A DNA stretch of 64,000 bases, taken from positions 61,531 to 125,530 of the forward strand of contig JAEINP010000008.1 in NCBI GenBank assembly GCA_016342355.1. The letters are read 5' to 3'. Both the position numbers and the translations under genes were made by a program. The notes below the pieces were generated by a model. The model did not search any database and was not told the DNA's origin. It saw nothing but the letters and a program-made list of their open reading frames with translations. This document shows, piece by piece, positions 1 to 8,498 of the stretch. Positions within the stretch are counted from its first letter, which is position 1. Every line of letters begins with the position of its first letter. This stretch comes from Desulfatibacillum sp. (lineage in GTDB: Bacteria; Desulfobacterota; Desulfobacteria; Desulfobacterales; Desulfatibacillaceae).

Positions 1-1304
1 AAACCCTTTTCATAAAAACGCCGGGCGTACTTGGCCACCCGGTCAAAGCTCAGGTCCAGATCCTGGCTGATTTCCAGGACGGATTTGTCTCCTTCAAAGG
101 CCAATAGGATTTGTTCAATGGCATCGTCTTTGTTCAGGTCCTCGTACAGGCCGTATTTGGATAAAAACAGGTTACCTGTATATTTTCGGGCCGGATACCA
201 ATTGGTTTCCAGCATATTGATAAAACGCTTACAGGTGTCCAAAGACTCCTTGATCATTCCCATGCTGATGATGTCCGGGGAATCGTCGCTGGTATGGTAT
301 TCAGGATATGGCCACCGGGTGAGGGAAATGCAGGGGATGTTGATACCCGGACCATTTATATTGATTTCGTCGTTGCAAATAACCTTACGGAAAGCACCCA
401 CGCCGTAGGGTTTTTCATTATGGGCTACGGCCAGCTCCATGAGTTGATCTATCACGGTGTTTCCCTGGCGGGAATACTGGATTTTAAGGTGATTCCTGTT
501 GCCAAGCATCTCCAAAAAAACCGCGCCCTTGAAATCAGGAATCAAATGCCGGTTTTTATAAAAATAGCACAGGGAGCCAATGTTTTCAGGATGGGTGATG
601 AGCCGATAGGTGAAATGACTGGCCGGAGAACTGGCAAGCCACTTCATGAGCATAAGCCCCAAAGCCACGCCCGCCAGCCCGTCGTTCACCTGGCCTGGAT
701 GGCATAAATGGGCGGACAAGAGGATGGATTCCCGGGATTGGCCCGGAACCACCCACTCCCCCACCTTCATTTCACCGGATTCAAAACGGGTGTCCACCAC
801 CACATTATAAGGTCCCTCTCCCAGGCCCTTGACCACGTTATATGGCAGGCAAAAGCTCCAGTCCTCTTTATAATAATGATAGTGATAGGGAATGGCCGCC
901 GGACGGTCCGGGTTGGTGACCACATGCTTTAACAGTTCCTGTTTATCGAGGTCGCCCCTAAAGGGTATGGAATAGGAGGACAAATACAGGGGATGGAGAA
1001 AAAAATCAGCAATGGTCTTGCCGTCAGCATCCTTTATATAAGCCTCGTTGACCACCCATTTTTTCGGAACCTTCCAGGTAAAGACTTCGGCGCCGCTTTT
1101 TACGGCATGGACTTTCATGGGCAGGATGTTACCCAGGTAGTCCAGGGCCTTATCGTAATCGTCGGAAACAAGGGTCCTGTCCAAGATGTGTAGATCCCGG
1201 CAAATATCCATGACACCGGCAACCTCCGGGTCATGGGCCAGGTCTTCGCCGGGTATTGCAAGGTCAAAGGAAGGCTTGAAATCAAATTTCCATTTATTAT
1301 GCAT
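1..1304 (-). CDS. DUF4910 / M28-aminopeptidase-like protein (partial, 3' end off window)
   Basis: I translated this frame by hand from ATG at 1304. It stays open to base 3 (434 codons, no stop), so the C-terminus lies outside the window. The protein resembles the DUF4910 (DUF2172-containing) family, which has a zinc-aminopeptidase fold and is typical of surface-polysaccharide loci. M28-like metal-site motifs are visible: HLCHPGQVNDGLAG about halfway along and EYHTSDDSP further on. The tail after about residue 370 looks like the winged-helix domain of the family. The ATG overlaps the TAA of the upstream acetyltransferase gene by 8 bp, so it belongs to the same operon. Its substrate is unknown; these proteins may act on sugar-linked amides rather than peptides, which is inference. 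Confidence 0.72.
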   Translation of the reverse strand, partial: MHNKWKFDFKPSFDLAIPGEDLAHDPEVAGVMDICRDLHILDRTLVSDDYDKALDYLGNILPMKVHAVKSGAEVFTWKVPKKWVVNEAYIKDADGKTIADFFLHPLYLSSYSIPFRGDLDKQELLKHVVTNPDRPAAIPYHYHYYKEDWSFCLPYNVVKGLGEGPYNVVVDTRFESGEMKVGEWVVPGQSRESILLSAHLCHPGQVNDGLAGVALGLMLMKWLASSPASHFTYRLITHPENIGSLCYFYKNRHLIPDFKGAVFLEMLGNRNHLKIQYSRQGNTVIDQLMELAVAHNEKPYGVGAFRKVICNDEININGPGINIPCISLTRWPYPEYHTSDDSPDIISMGMIKESLDTCKRFINMLETNWYPARKYTGNLFLSKYGLYEDLNKDDAIEQILLAFEGDKSVLEISQDLDLSFDRVAKYARRFYEKG

Positions 1305-1878
1305 GACAACATCCTGCCTGGGGTTTTTGCCGGGCTTTCCAATCTTCCACCCACAATCCCAGAAGGATTTCATCCTGGAATTTACAGTCCATGCGCCATT
1401 GATTTTTCAAAACACCTTCCCGCGAAAAACCCGCCTTGATAAAGGCCTTTTCCGAGCCCTTATTGTCTGCATAGCACCCAGCCCTCACCTTGTTGAGATT
1501 GAGAATGTTAAAGGCATATGCAGAAATCAGGGATATGGCTTCGGTGGCGATCCCCTTTCCCCAATAGCCTGTTTCCCCGATGATCAGGCTGATGTCGCCA
1601 AACCCGTGAATCCAATTGATGGGTCCCAACTTGATGTTCCCTATGTGCAGGTTGTTTTCCGGGTCGCAAATGGCCAGGAAAATTTCGTTCCTATTGCCGT
1701 CCAGGGAGCGTACGTAAGAAAGAATCTGCTCCACAGAATGGGGAACATACCGGACTTCCAGATATTTCGTAATACCAGGATCATTCATCCACCGGTAATA
1801 GTTGTCGTTCACATCGGATTCACGGACTTCCCTCAGATAGATCCTGTCTCCCTTGATGAACTTGGGTTTTTGGCTCAT
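1297..1878 (-). CDS. GNAT family acetyltransferase (RimJ/RimL type) of the nonulosonate operon
   Basis: A 193-residue protein starting MSQKPKFIKGDRIYLREV. This start gives an ATGA overlap with the upstream formyltransferase-like gene; the longer frame to 1968 would lie inside that gene. The architecture is the RimJ/RimL type: the LREV.ESD entry, a first-half helix-strand pair, the acetyl-CoA loop near GYWGKGIATEAI, and the NKGSEKAFIKAGF segment typical of the second half. In pseudaminic acid synthesis the PseH step N-acetylates the 4-amino group of the altrose sugar, and no other acetyltransferase is seen in this operon. It is therefore the best candidate for that step, although it is not closely PseH-like in sequence. 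A different acyl modification of the final sugar is the alternative. Confidence 0.8.
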   Translation of the reverse strand: MSQKPKFIKGDRIYLREVRESDVNDNYYRWMNDPGITKYLEVRYVPHSVEQILSYVRSLDGNRNEIFLAICDPENNLHIGNIKLGPINWIHGFGDISLIIGETGYWGKGIATEAISLISAYAFNILNLNKVRAGCYADNKGSEKAFIKAGFSREGVLKNQWRMDCKFQDEILLGLWVEDWKARQKPQAGCCHA

Positions 1879-2894
1879 GTTTTGGCTCCCTTGGCATCGT
1901 ATTGGGCGTGAAAGGTCATGGCGGCTTCCAGCCTTTCCATGGGGGTAAAAAAACGCTGCCCTGTGCATATGGTTGCGGTGATGTCCGCTCCATGCTCGTC
2001 CAGTACGCAGCCCACCACAAGGCTTCCCTGAAGCGAGGCCGCATACACTCCGGTGGAATTCACGCGATACACCAAGCCTGTCATAAAAGGATGAAATGGG
2101 CCGTCCAAAGTCTCGGTCCGGACTCTTTTCAACCGTACAACCTGGCCGTCCAGTTCAGTGGAGGCTCCGGCGTAGGGATCGTCAAAAGCGTTGATAAACA
2201 ATTCCAGGTCCAGGGTGCTCCAGGACCAGTTGATCCACCCCTGCCTGACCGTGTTCAGCCTGGGAAAATACATGGAATACTGCTCCGGCACCGGAGACAG
2301 GGTGAAGTCCTGGCCATTTTCCGCCCTATCCATGAACTCCCGGAGAAAGGCCACTTCTTCCTTATGGGCTGCGTCAAAATAGTCCCGGGGGATTCGGGCG
2401 GTGTCAGGATAAGAAAACTCCCTGGCGAAAACAATCTCCCCGGAGTCAAACTCGCCCTGGACCATGAATTCGTTGATCACCTGGATATTGCACGCGCCCA
2501 GGCGGCTTTTGCGGAGAATCTGCCATGTATAATGGGCGCCCCCCCGATATTTTGGAAGTGGTATTCCCATAAAATCAAAGAGCTTGCCATCAAACAGGTC
2601 AATGATTTCACGGTTAAAGGTCCAAACCTCGCCAAAACCCAGACCCATGGTCCGGGGGGTGATTCCATCCAGAAAAACCGCGTTGGTATTCACGTCCTCA
2701 GGCATGTGCCAGGGAATGCCCTGGCTATCCAGTTCCCGGGCCAGGGTGACGCCGCCAGGCATAATCTCACGGGAATGGCGCGGGCTGGTAAACACCACCA
2801 CCTCGTATTGCCGGGTCCGCAATTCTTTGGCGAAACCCAGCAAGGTTCCCCCTCCCCCCAACAGATAAACCTTTTTTACGCTGTTTAGTTTCAT
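1875..2894 (-). CDS. Formyltransferase-fold protein, catalytic Asn/His apparently missing
   Basis: A 339-residue protein. I chose ATG at 2894 (MKLNSVKKVYLLGGGG) because the upstream extension would lie inside the HisF-like gene. The N-terminal half has the formyl_trans fold with a GGGGTLLGFAKEL loop, and the C-terminal half resembles the OB-like FMT C-domain (TVRQGWINWSW). In methionyl-tRNA and sugar formyltransferases the active site reads N-x-H-P...RG followed by a conserved Asp. Here the aligned stretch is FDFMGIPLPKYRGGAHYTW, so Asn becomes Asp and His becomes Met, while the FDSG aspartate remains. It may therefore do a different transfer, or be a non-catalytic partner. It lies 7 nt after the HisF-like gene and overlaps the GNAT gene by 4 nt. 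Confidence 0.72.
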   Translation of the reverse strand: MKLNSVKKVYLLGGGGTLLGFAKELRTRQYEVVVFTSPRHSREIMPGGVTLARELDSQGIPWHMPEDVNTNAVFLDGITPRTMGLGFGEVWTFNREIIDLFDGKLFDFMGIPLPKYRGGAHYTWQILRKSRLGACNIQVINEFMVQGEFDSGEIVFAREFSYPDTARIPRDYFDAAHKEEVAFLREFMDRAENGQDFTLSPVPEQYSMYFPRLNTVRQGWINWSWSTLDLELFINAFDDPYAGASTELDGQVVRLKRVRTETLDGPFHPFMTGLVYRVNSTGVYAASLQGSLVVGCVLDEHGADITATICTGQRFFTPMERLEAAMTFHAQYDAKGAKT

Positions 2895-2901
2895 GGCGTC
2901 C

Positions 2902-3690
2902 TCAGGTGTGCAGCCGGATGGGTATACCGGCGTTGCTGATTCGGGAACGGGTTTGCATGGGATTTTCGTCTTTAAAACAAAAATAGGTTCCAGCGGACAC
3001 GGCGTGCGCCTTGCCCACAAGAAAACCGTCCACAAAATGGCTGGCAAGGCCGCAACCGCCCGAGGTGATTACCGGGATATCCAACGCCCCTACCACCTTA
3101 GCGGTGAGTTCCAGGTCCAGACCCCTTCTGGTGCCGTCCTGGTTTATGGAGGTTAGTAGAATCTCCCCTGCCCCCCGTTTCTGGGCTTCCACGGCCCAGG
3201 CCACCGGGTCCAGTTTGGTGTTGATTTTTCCGCCCCGGGTCCAGACTTCGTAAGCACCGTCCGGGGTTTTTCGGTAGTCTATGGAAACCACAATGCACTG
3301 GGCGCCGAACATGTCGGAGCCCATATTGATGAGGTCGGAATCTTCCACAGCAGCCGTGTTGATGCTCACCTTGTCCGCCCCGTGGTTAAGGAGCCTGCGG
3401 CAGTCCTCCAAGGTCCGAACCCCGCCCCCAACCGTGATGGGCATGAATATTTCTTCTGCGGCTTTGGCGATGATATCCGTGAGGGTGTCCCGATGTTCCC
3501 GGGAAGCATCCAGGTCCAGGAAGATCAACTCGTCCGCGGCCTGGGCCTGATAGATCTTGGCCTGGGACACGGGATCGCCGATTTCCGTGCTTTGGCCAAA
3601 CCCCACGGTGGTTACCAACACCATGCGTTTGGTTGTTCCAAAGCGGGCAGCCCGCATCTGGAGCTTGGGTATGAGGCGTTTCTTGAGCAT
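2902..3690 (-). CDS. HisF-like amidotransferase subunit (HisF2) of the nonulosonate operon
   Basis: A 262-residue (beta/alpha)8-barrel related to imidazole-glycerol-phosphate synthase cyclase. Barrel motifs are clear: ELIFLDLDAS, MPITVGGGVRTLEDC, DKVSINTAA, VVSIDYRK, ILLTSINQDGTRRG and PVITSGGCG. True HisF has a catalytic Asp near residue 11, in the motif CLD; here the N-terminus reads MLKKRLIPKLQMR, so that Asp is Gln, while the second Asp (VVSIDYRK) is kept. This pattern, and its place beside HisH-like and PseA-like genes, fits the HisF2 paralogues of WbpG/PseA systems. Those pass ammonia from the glutaminase to the sugar amidotransferase and do not make histidine. A good ribosome site (AGGAGAAAGG) precedes the ATG. 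Confidence 0.88.
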   Translation of the reverse strand: MLKKRLIPKLQMRAARFGTTKRMVLVTTVGFGQSTEIGDPVSQAKIYQAQAADELIFLDLDASREHRDTLTDIIAKAAEEIFMPITVGGGVRTLEDCRRLLNHGADKVSINTAAVEDSDLINMGSDMFGAQCIVVSIDYRKTPDGAYEVWTRGGKINTKLDPVAWAVEAQKRGAGEILLTSINQDGTRRGLDLELTAKVVGALDIPVITSGGCGLASHFVDGFLVGKAHAVSAGTYFCFKDENPMQTRSRISNAGIPIRLHT

Positions 3691-3727
3691 CCTTTCTCCT
3701 ACCTCATCATTTGGGGGACATGCCCCC

Positions 3728-4336
3728 TTAAGCCAGAAAATTTTCGATAATTTTAAGACCGTAATCCTGGCTTTTTTCCGGGTGAAACTGGGTGGCGAAA
3801 ATGTTCTCCCTGCGCACTGCCGCAGTCACTTTTCCACCGTAATCGCACCATGCGTCCACATGGGCGGGGTCTGTGCATTCCATGTGAAAGCTGTGAACAA
3901 AATAAAACTCCGGCCCTTGTGGAAGCCCCTGAAAAAATGGGCTTTTCGATGAATAGTGGACATCGTTCCATCCCACATGGGGAACCTTTAGCGCGGAGTC
4001 GTCTGGTTTAATGCGCACCACCCTGCCGGGAATCCAACCCAGGCCGCGATGCTCGCCCCCTTCCTCACCCCAATCCGCCATAACCTGCATGCCCAGGCAA
4101 ATGCCCAAAACAGGGCGTTTTTCTTCAAGAACCAAGCGGTTTAACGTTTCCTGAAAACCGAGTCTCTTTAAATTTTTCATGCAGTCGGGAAAGGCGCCCA
4201 CGCCGGGAAGCACAATTTTTTCCGCGTCTTCCAGGTCTCTAGGATCAGAACACAGTTGGACGTCCGCGCCCAGGTATTCAAAGGCATTGAACACGGACAG
4301 CAAATTCCCCATTCTGTGATCCACAATTCCAATCAT
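3728..4336 (-). CDS. HisH-like glutamine amidotransferase subunit (HisH2)
   Basis: A 202-residue class I glutaminase. The nucleophile Cys sits in LGICLGMQ near residue 81, and the catalytic His/Glu pair is in FHPEKS near the C-terminus, so the active site is complete. It hydrolyses glutamine and supplies ammonia. It pairs with the HisF-like gene 37 nt downstream and the PseA-like gene just upstream; these three form the known amidotransferase module that makes amidine groups on bacterial nonulosonic acids or 2-acetamidino sugars. The start at 4336 (MIGIVDHRMGN) matches the family N-terminus. A histidine role is unlikely because no other his gene is here and the HisF partner lacks the first catalytic Asp. 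Confidence 0.9.
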   Translation of the reverse strand: MIGIVDHRMGNLLSVFNAFEYLGADVQLCSDPRDLEDAEKIVLPGVGAFPDCMKNLKRLGFQETLNRLVLEEKRPVLGICLGMQVMADWGEEGGEHRGLGWIPGRVVRIKPDDSALKVPHVGWNDVHYSSKSPFFQGLPQGPEFYFVHSFHMECTDPAHVDAWCDYGGKVTAAVRRENIFATQFHPEKSQDYGLKIIENFLA

Positions 4337-4368
4337 TTGGCCATCCCCACATCATCACATAAAAGCGG

Positions 4369-5574
4369 CTATCTTTGATTCCTGGCTTTCCAGCGTTCCA
4401 ACTGGGCCTGGGCATCCTTACGGGGCATGGCCCCGTCCCGGCACCAGGATGGGTAATCATGGGTTTGCCTGCCCTTGGGAGTTGAGGCGGGATCAAACTC
4501 AAAGGGCGACACGCAATGGCTCATGGCTACGTCCAGAAATTCCTCCTCACTAAGGCCGATGTGTTCCAGAAAAAGATCCAGGCTGGGGGGGCGTTTGCCT
4601 TCATATTCCCTCACAACCTTCATGGCGATATCCCGGTCCAGGCGGTTATTCCGAATATCAATGGAACACAGGTGGGAAGCCCGGGAGTAACCTCGTTTGA
4701 TGTATTTAATATAATCCCGCACTCCCTGAAGGTAACATTCGATTTTTTCATATTCGTACCCCGGGGGCACGCCTTCCACCTCGTCGCCTTTCCATCCAAG
4801 TTCCTTGGTGATGATGGCGGACTGGGTTTTCACATCCCAGGACACAAAGGAACCCAGGCATACTGACCGATAATTGATTTTGCGCAGCATTTTCAGGGGC
4901 GGGTATTTGAAAGGCAAAAGGTCCCTTTCGTCCACAGCCCCTTCCAGGCGTACGAACATGTCTTCCGAGGTAATGCCCAGGTTAATGTATCGGTTGAACC
5001 TTTTCTCATCCACTTCCTCGGGCTGGTCATAGCTGTAATAGGCTGTGTATTCGGCGGACGGTTCCCCCCAGAACACCAACGGCACGTTTTGACGGATGGC
5101 CACCCACATGGGATAGGCGAAAATTCCCGTATGGCAATGCCAGCAAAAATCGCCCTTTTCCAAAAAGGCCTGGAGCATGAGCTTTTGCACCACCTTCCAA
5201 TTCGGAGTAAAAACATGCATGTCCACACCCAGTTCCCGGGCGACTTTTTTCCTGTTTTCCAAAAGGTTTGGACGATAAAATCCGTGATCGAAACACACCA
5301 CCAGGGGTTTGAGGCCATATTCCTTCACAAGGTAATGAAGGGTCCAGGTGCTATCCTTGCCGCCTGAATAGGGGACAATGCAGTCGTATTCATATTGGTC
5401 CCGATATTGTTCCACCAGGGCGTCCAGTTCCGTTTTCTTTGCGTCCCAGTCCATGCTTTGCTGTTTGTATTCATGGCCCCGGCACACATTGCAGACCCCT
5501 TCGTCGTCAAAGACAATGGTCTCGTGGGTTTCGGGCAATACGCATCGGCTACAACGTTTCAAATTTTCTTTCAC
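4369..5574 (-). CDS. pseA: N-acetyl sugar amidotransferase, PseA/WbpG/LfnA type
   Basis: About 401 residues. I chose GTG at 5574 because AGAGGAAC lies just upstream; the longer ATG frame (5643) would overlap pseI by 44 nt. Order of motifs: a Cys cluster RCSRCVLP...CNVCRGHE near residues 7-40, a PP-loop PYSGGKDSTWTLHYL near 80 for ATP-dependent activation of the carbonyl, and GDFCWHCHTG near 150, which is typical of this family. The enzyme converts an acetamido group on a UDP- or nonulosonate sugar to acetamidino, using ammonia from the adjacent HisH/HisF-like pair. In Campylobacter, PseA is needed for the acetamidino form of pseudaminic acid on flagellin. The exact sugar acted on here is inferred. 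Confidence 0.88.
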   Translation of the reverse strand: MKENLKRCSRCVLPETHETIVFDDEGVCNVCRGHEYKQQSMDWDAKKTELDALVEQYRDQYEYDCIVPYSGGKDSTWTLHYLVKEYGLKPLVVCFDHGFYRPNLLENRKKVARELGVDMHVFTPNWKVVQKLMLQAFLEKGDFCWHCHTGIFAYPMWVAIRQNVPLVFWGEPSAEYTAYYSYDQPEEVDEKRFNRYINLGITSEDMFVRLEGAVDERDLLPFKYPPLKMLRKINYRSVCLGSFVSWDVKTQSAIITKELGWKGDEVEGVPPGYEYEKIECYLQGVRDYIKYIKRGYSRASHLCSIDIRNNRLDRDIAMKVVREYEGKRPPSLDLFLEHIGLSEEEFLDVAMSHCVSPFEFDPASTPKGRQTHDYPSWCRDGAMPRKDAQAQLERWKARNQR

Positions 5575-5599
5575 GGTCTGTTCCTCTCTCAAAAGGCGC

Positions 5600-6655
5600 T
5601 CATGCTGACACAAGGTCCCACTGCAAAGGCTCCCCCCGGCCAATGTCCCGGGCTGCTTTCTTTCCTAGGACCTGGGGCAAATATTTTGGCGCAAGGCCGT
5701 ATCCAGGCCTGATCGAGCGCAGGTTTTCCGCTGAAAAAACCTCCCCGGCTTTCACATCCTGCACCACAAACAGGGACCGTCGGAACACCAAACTGGATTT
5801 TTCGTTCCCTGTGGGGCCAAAACTCACCTTTCCCAGCATTTTTTCCGCGTCCCGCACCGCATCCACCATGGCGCGGAACTCCTCCGGCTCCAGGGAAAAG
5901 CTGCTGTCCGGTCCGGGCGTCTTTCTGGACAGGGTAAAATGCTTTTCAATGATGCAGGCCCCCAGGCTGACAGCGGCCACAGGCGCTGCGATTCCCAAAG
6001 AATGATCCGAAAGGCCAACAGGCAGGCCGAAAACCTGCTCCATGCACGGGATTGTAACCAGGTTCATATGTTGCGCTGGTGCGGGATAAGCGCTGGTGCA
6101 CTTAAGCAGGGCGATCTGGCCTGTGCCGCCTTCCCTGGCTGTGGAAACAGCTTCCTCAATTTCACCCAGGGTGCTCATACCTGTGGAAATGATGAGGGGC
6201 TTACCTGTGGCGGCCATTTTCCGAATCAGACCGGTGTCCACGATTTCAAAAGATGCGGTCTTATGAAGGGCTACTCCCATTTCTTCCAGAAAATCCACGG
6301 ATGTGGAATCAAAGGCCGTTGAAAAAAAATCCAGGCCCAGTTCCTCGCATAGGGCCTTGATGCGGGGCTGCCAGTCCCATGGGGTATAGGCCTTGCCGTA
6401 AAGTTCATACAGGGTGGTCCCGTCCCAGGGAGTGCCTTTGACCAAAAAATGGTCCCGGTCGCAGTCTATGGTCAGGGTATCCGGGGTGTAGGTCTGAACT
6501 TTGAGGGCGTTGGCCCCGGCTTCCTTGGCTGCGTGTACGATCCTCTCCGCCTCCTGAAAGTCGTGGCCGTGGTTGGCGGACATCTCGGCTATAATGTACA
6601 CAGGATGCCCCTTGCCCACCAGCCGATCCCCTATTTGGATTTCAGTCCTGGCCAT
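5600..6655 (-). CDS. pseI: Pseudaminic acid synthase (NeuB family)
   Basis: About 351 residues from ATG 6655 (MARTEIQIGDRLVG); the frame further upstream lies in the formyltransferase gene. It condenses phosphoenolpyruvate with a 6-deoxy-di-acetamido hexose to give the nine-carbon nonulosonic acid. The NeuB TIM-barrel shows YIIAEMSANHGHDFQEA, ALKVQTYTPDTLTIDC, ISTGMSTLGEIEEA, LLKCTSAYPAP and LPVGLSDHSLGIAAP. A C-terminal antifreeze-like SAF domain follows (RRSLFVVQDVKAGEVF to the end). The N-terminal wording (I.EMSANH, D.LT.DC) is closer to PseI than to sialic acid NeuB. It overlaps the formyltransferase gene by 14 nt. Confidence 0.92.
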   Translation of the reverse strand: MARTEIQIGDRLVGKGHPVYIIAEMSANHGHDFQEAERIVHAAKEAGANALKVQTYTPDTLTIDCDRDHFLVKGTPWDGTTLYELYGKAYTPWDWQPRIKALCEELGLDFFSTAFDSTSVDFLEEMGVALHKTASFEIVDTGLIRKMAATGKPLIISTGMSTLGEIEEAVSTAREGGTGQIALLKCTSAYPAPAQHMNLVTIPCMEQVFGLPVGLSDHSLGIAAPVAAVSLGACIIEKHFTLSRKTPGPDSSFSLEPEEFRAMVDAVRDAEKMLGKVSFGPTGNEKSSLVFRRSLFVVQDVKAGEVFSAENLRSIRPGYGLAPKYLPQVLGKKAARDIGRGEPLQWDLVSA

Positions 6656-7415
6656 GATCCTCGTCCTCGTAATAGAGTTCCAGGCGCATGTGGACCTTTT
6701 TGCCGTCCACAATCATATATGCCCCCGGGTAAGGCTCAAAGGTCCTCGCCCGGATGATGTCCACCAATTCCCGGGCTGTATACAGCTTGTTGGGTTTGAT
6801 TTCTTCAATATCCCTGAGATCCGCCGCCTTGTGAAAAGTCCCTGTTCCGGCCACCACGGTATCCACTTTTACATCACCTTCCAGGAATTTGGGCCAGGTG
6901 TTTTCAAACAGATCCAGGCAAGCCTTTTCCAGCCTCCGGTATAGGGTCTTGCCCGTATCAATAGGCCGGACATCCACGAAACGTTGGGCGATCACCCGCC
7001 CTGTGTCTACGCCTTCGTCTATATAATGGATGGTTACTCCGGCGGGAGATCCTTCCACGATGTTCCACACATTAGGGTGGGCGCCCCGGTTAAACGGCAA
7101 CAGGGCCGGATGCACATTGATGCAACCTTCCGGAAAAATATCCAAAAATTCCTTTTTTAAAATGGTTCCAAAATAGGCGGATACACCCAGGTCGCCGTTT
7201 AACGCCTTGATGGACGACAGAACTTCTTCATCACGCAGACTGGAGGCGCTGAAAATCCGGCCTTCGTCCAGGCCCAAGGTCTGCAAAATTTCGTTCCCGA
7301 ATTTTCTGTCTTCCGGTTTATGCAGGACAGCCCCCACAATGTCGGCCCCGGTCTCCCTAAGGAGCCTGGCTACCTGCCACCCCACCCAATTGTTGCCCAA
7401 AAATATAATTTTCAT
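6642..7415 (-). CDS. Sugar N-formyltransferase (formyl_trans family)
   Basis: About 257 residues from ATG 7415 (MKIIFLGNNWVGWQVA), which has GGAG six bases upstream; ATG 7427 is the alternative. The fold is the methionyl-tRNA formyltransferase type, with the complete active-site triad: Asn and His in CINVHPALLPFNRGAH and Asp in HYIDEGVDTG. The C-terminal part (EPYPGAYMIVDGKKVHM) resembles the short FMT-like tail seen in amino-sugar formyltransferases. It probably transfers a formyl group from N10-formyl-tetrahydrofolate to an amine on the nonulosonate or its UDP-sugar precursor. It lies 19 nt after pseG and overlaps pseI. Confidence 0.85.
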   Translation of the reverse strand: MKIIFLGNNWVGWQVARLLRETGADIVGAVLHKPEDRKFGNEILQTLGLDEGRIFSASSLRDEEVLSSIKALNGDLGVSAYFGTILKKEFLDIFPEGCINVHPALLPFNRGAHPNVWNIVEGSPAGVTIHYIDEGVDTGRVIAQRFVDVRPIDTGKTLYRRLEKACLDLFENTWPKFLEGDVKVDTVVAGTGTFHKAADLRDIEEIKPNKLYTARELVDIIRARTFEPYPGAYMIVDGKKVHMRLELYYEDEDHGQD

Positions 7416-7434
7416 ATCCTGCTCCATAAATCCT

Positions 7435-8478
7435 TTACAGGCTGTCCATCATGATGCGGGCAGTTTTTTGAGCGCCCAGTCCGTCTGTGACGGTTGAAGC
7501 AGCCAGACTCATTCTTTTTTGCATTTCCTGTGATTCAGCAAGAACTTTAAGATTCGACCAGATGGCGGACTCCGTAACGCTTCCGTGCCAACCCAGATTA
7601 ATTCCGGCCCCTGCCTGATGAAACGTCTTGCCAATGTTCCTTTGATTTTCCGCCAGCACTATGAGAATGCCCGGCAGCCCGCAGGCGGCCATTTCCCAGC
7701 AGGTACTCCCGGCGGCGGAGACGGCAAGATCAGCCCAGGCCATGAGTTCCGCCATATTTTTGGCGTCCCGGATCAGTTCAAGCCCATTTACATGTTGCGC
7801 TTCCTCTTCAAGGCTTTGCATATGGGGATTGCTTTGCCCAATCAACACCTTGATTTCCAAATCCAGGCCCCGATTGAGACCCAAAGCCCGAATGACTTTG
7901 AGGGTGGTGTTGTTGGGATCAGCCCCGCCCAGAGTGACCAAAACCCGTTTACTGTTTCGGGAAAAATCCCTGCTTTCTTTGGAAGCCTGCCAGAACTCCT
8001 TTCGCAAAAATGCGTATTGAGGTCCCAGCAACAGGCGGGTATGGATTTCCCTGCTGGAAAACATGCTCTCTTGGGCGTGGAGATTAGGATTCACCACAAT
8101 ATGTGCGTGGTAAAAATTACAGTCCTGGTTATCATCCACCACCAGTGTTTTGATTCCCGCATCCATTAGGAATTTTTGAAAATCCTCCTTGAAGTGATAC
8201 CCGTCCAATACAATCCAGGAGGCAAGCCTGGTTTTGGCAAAAATGGCTGTTTCCCTGGCGTCCTCCATGCTTCCTGGATCAGCCTGCAAGGCTTTTGCAG
8301 GAAAACCTTCAGCAGCCAAGCGGCGAAGGGGGGTTCCGGCGCAAAAGAATTCAGCCTTTCCCCCTTTCTCTCGCCATGCCTGGGCCAAGCCCAGGCACCG
8401 CATTACATGCCCGGTGCCCATTTGTGATCCGGCATCCGCCCTGATAATGAGTATCGGCTTCTTTTCTGATTGTTCCAA
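7435..8478 (-). CDS. pseG: UDP-2,4-diacetamido-trideoxy-altrose hydrolase
   Basis: A 347-residue GT-B-fold hydrolase of the PseG family. It removes UDP from UDP-2,4-diacetamido-2,4,6-trideoxy-beta-L-altropyranose to free the sugar for PseI. The family signature ILIIRADAGSQMGTGHVMRC with the catalytic His lies at residues 9-28, and the nucleotide-binding half has RVLVTLGGADPNN and the SAAGSTCWEMAACGLP segment. The start is a TTG at 8478 with a weak AAAGGAA site ten bases upstream; the next in-frame ATG would remove the signature, so TTG is likely real. It lies 20 nt after the cytidylyltransferase fusion gene. Confidence 0.93.
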   Translation of the reverse strand: MEQSEKKPILIIRADAGSQMGTGHVMRCLGLAQAWREKGGKAEFFCAGTPLRRLAAEGFPAKALQADPGSMEDARETAIFAKTRLASWIVLDGYHFKEDFQKFLMDAGIKTLVVDDNQDCNFYHAHIVVNPNLHAQESMFSSREIHTRLLLGPQYAFLRKEFWQASKESRDFSRNSKRVLVTLGGADPNNTTLKVIRALGLNRGLDLEIKVLIGQSNPHMQSLEEEAQHVNGLELIRDAKNMAELMAWADLAVSAAGSTCWEMAACGLPGILIVLAENQRNIGKTFHQAGAGINLGWHGSVTESAIWSNLKVLAESQEMQKRMSLAASTVTDGLGAQKTARIMMDSL

Positions 8479-8498
8479 CCTGACGTGTTCCTTTCTGG

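Noticed and set aside
1902..2888. A 328-residue plus-strand frame at the left end, and the shorter plus-strand frames 31-932
   Set aside because: They are antisense to the formyltransferase-like and DUF4910-like genes, which match known families and overlap in operon style.
2902..4336. Reading the HisH/HisF-like pair as histidine biosynthesis genes
   Set aside because: No other his gene is near, the HisF-like protein lacks the first catalytic Asp, and the PseA-type neighbour explains the pair.
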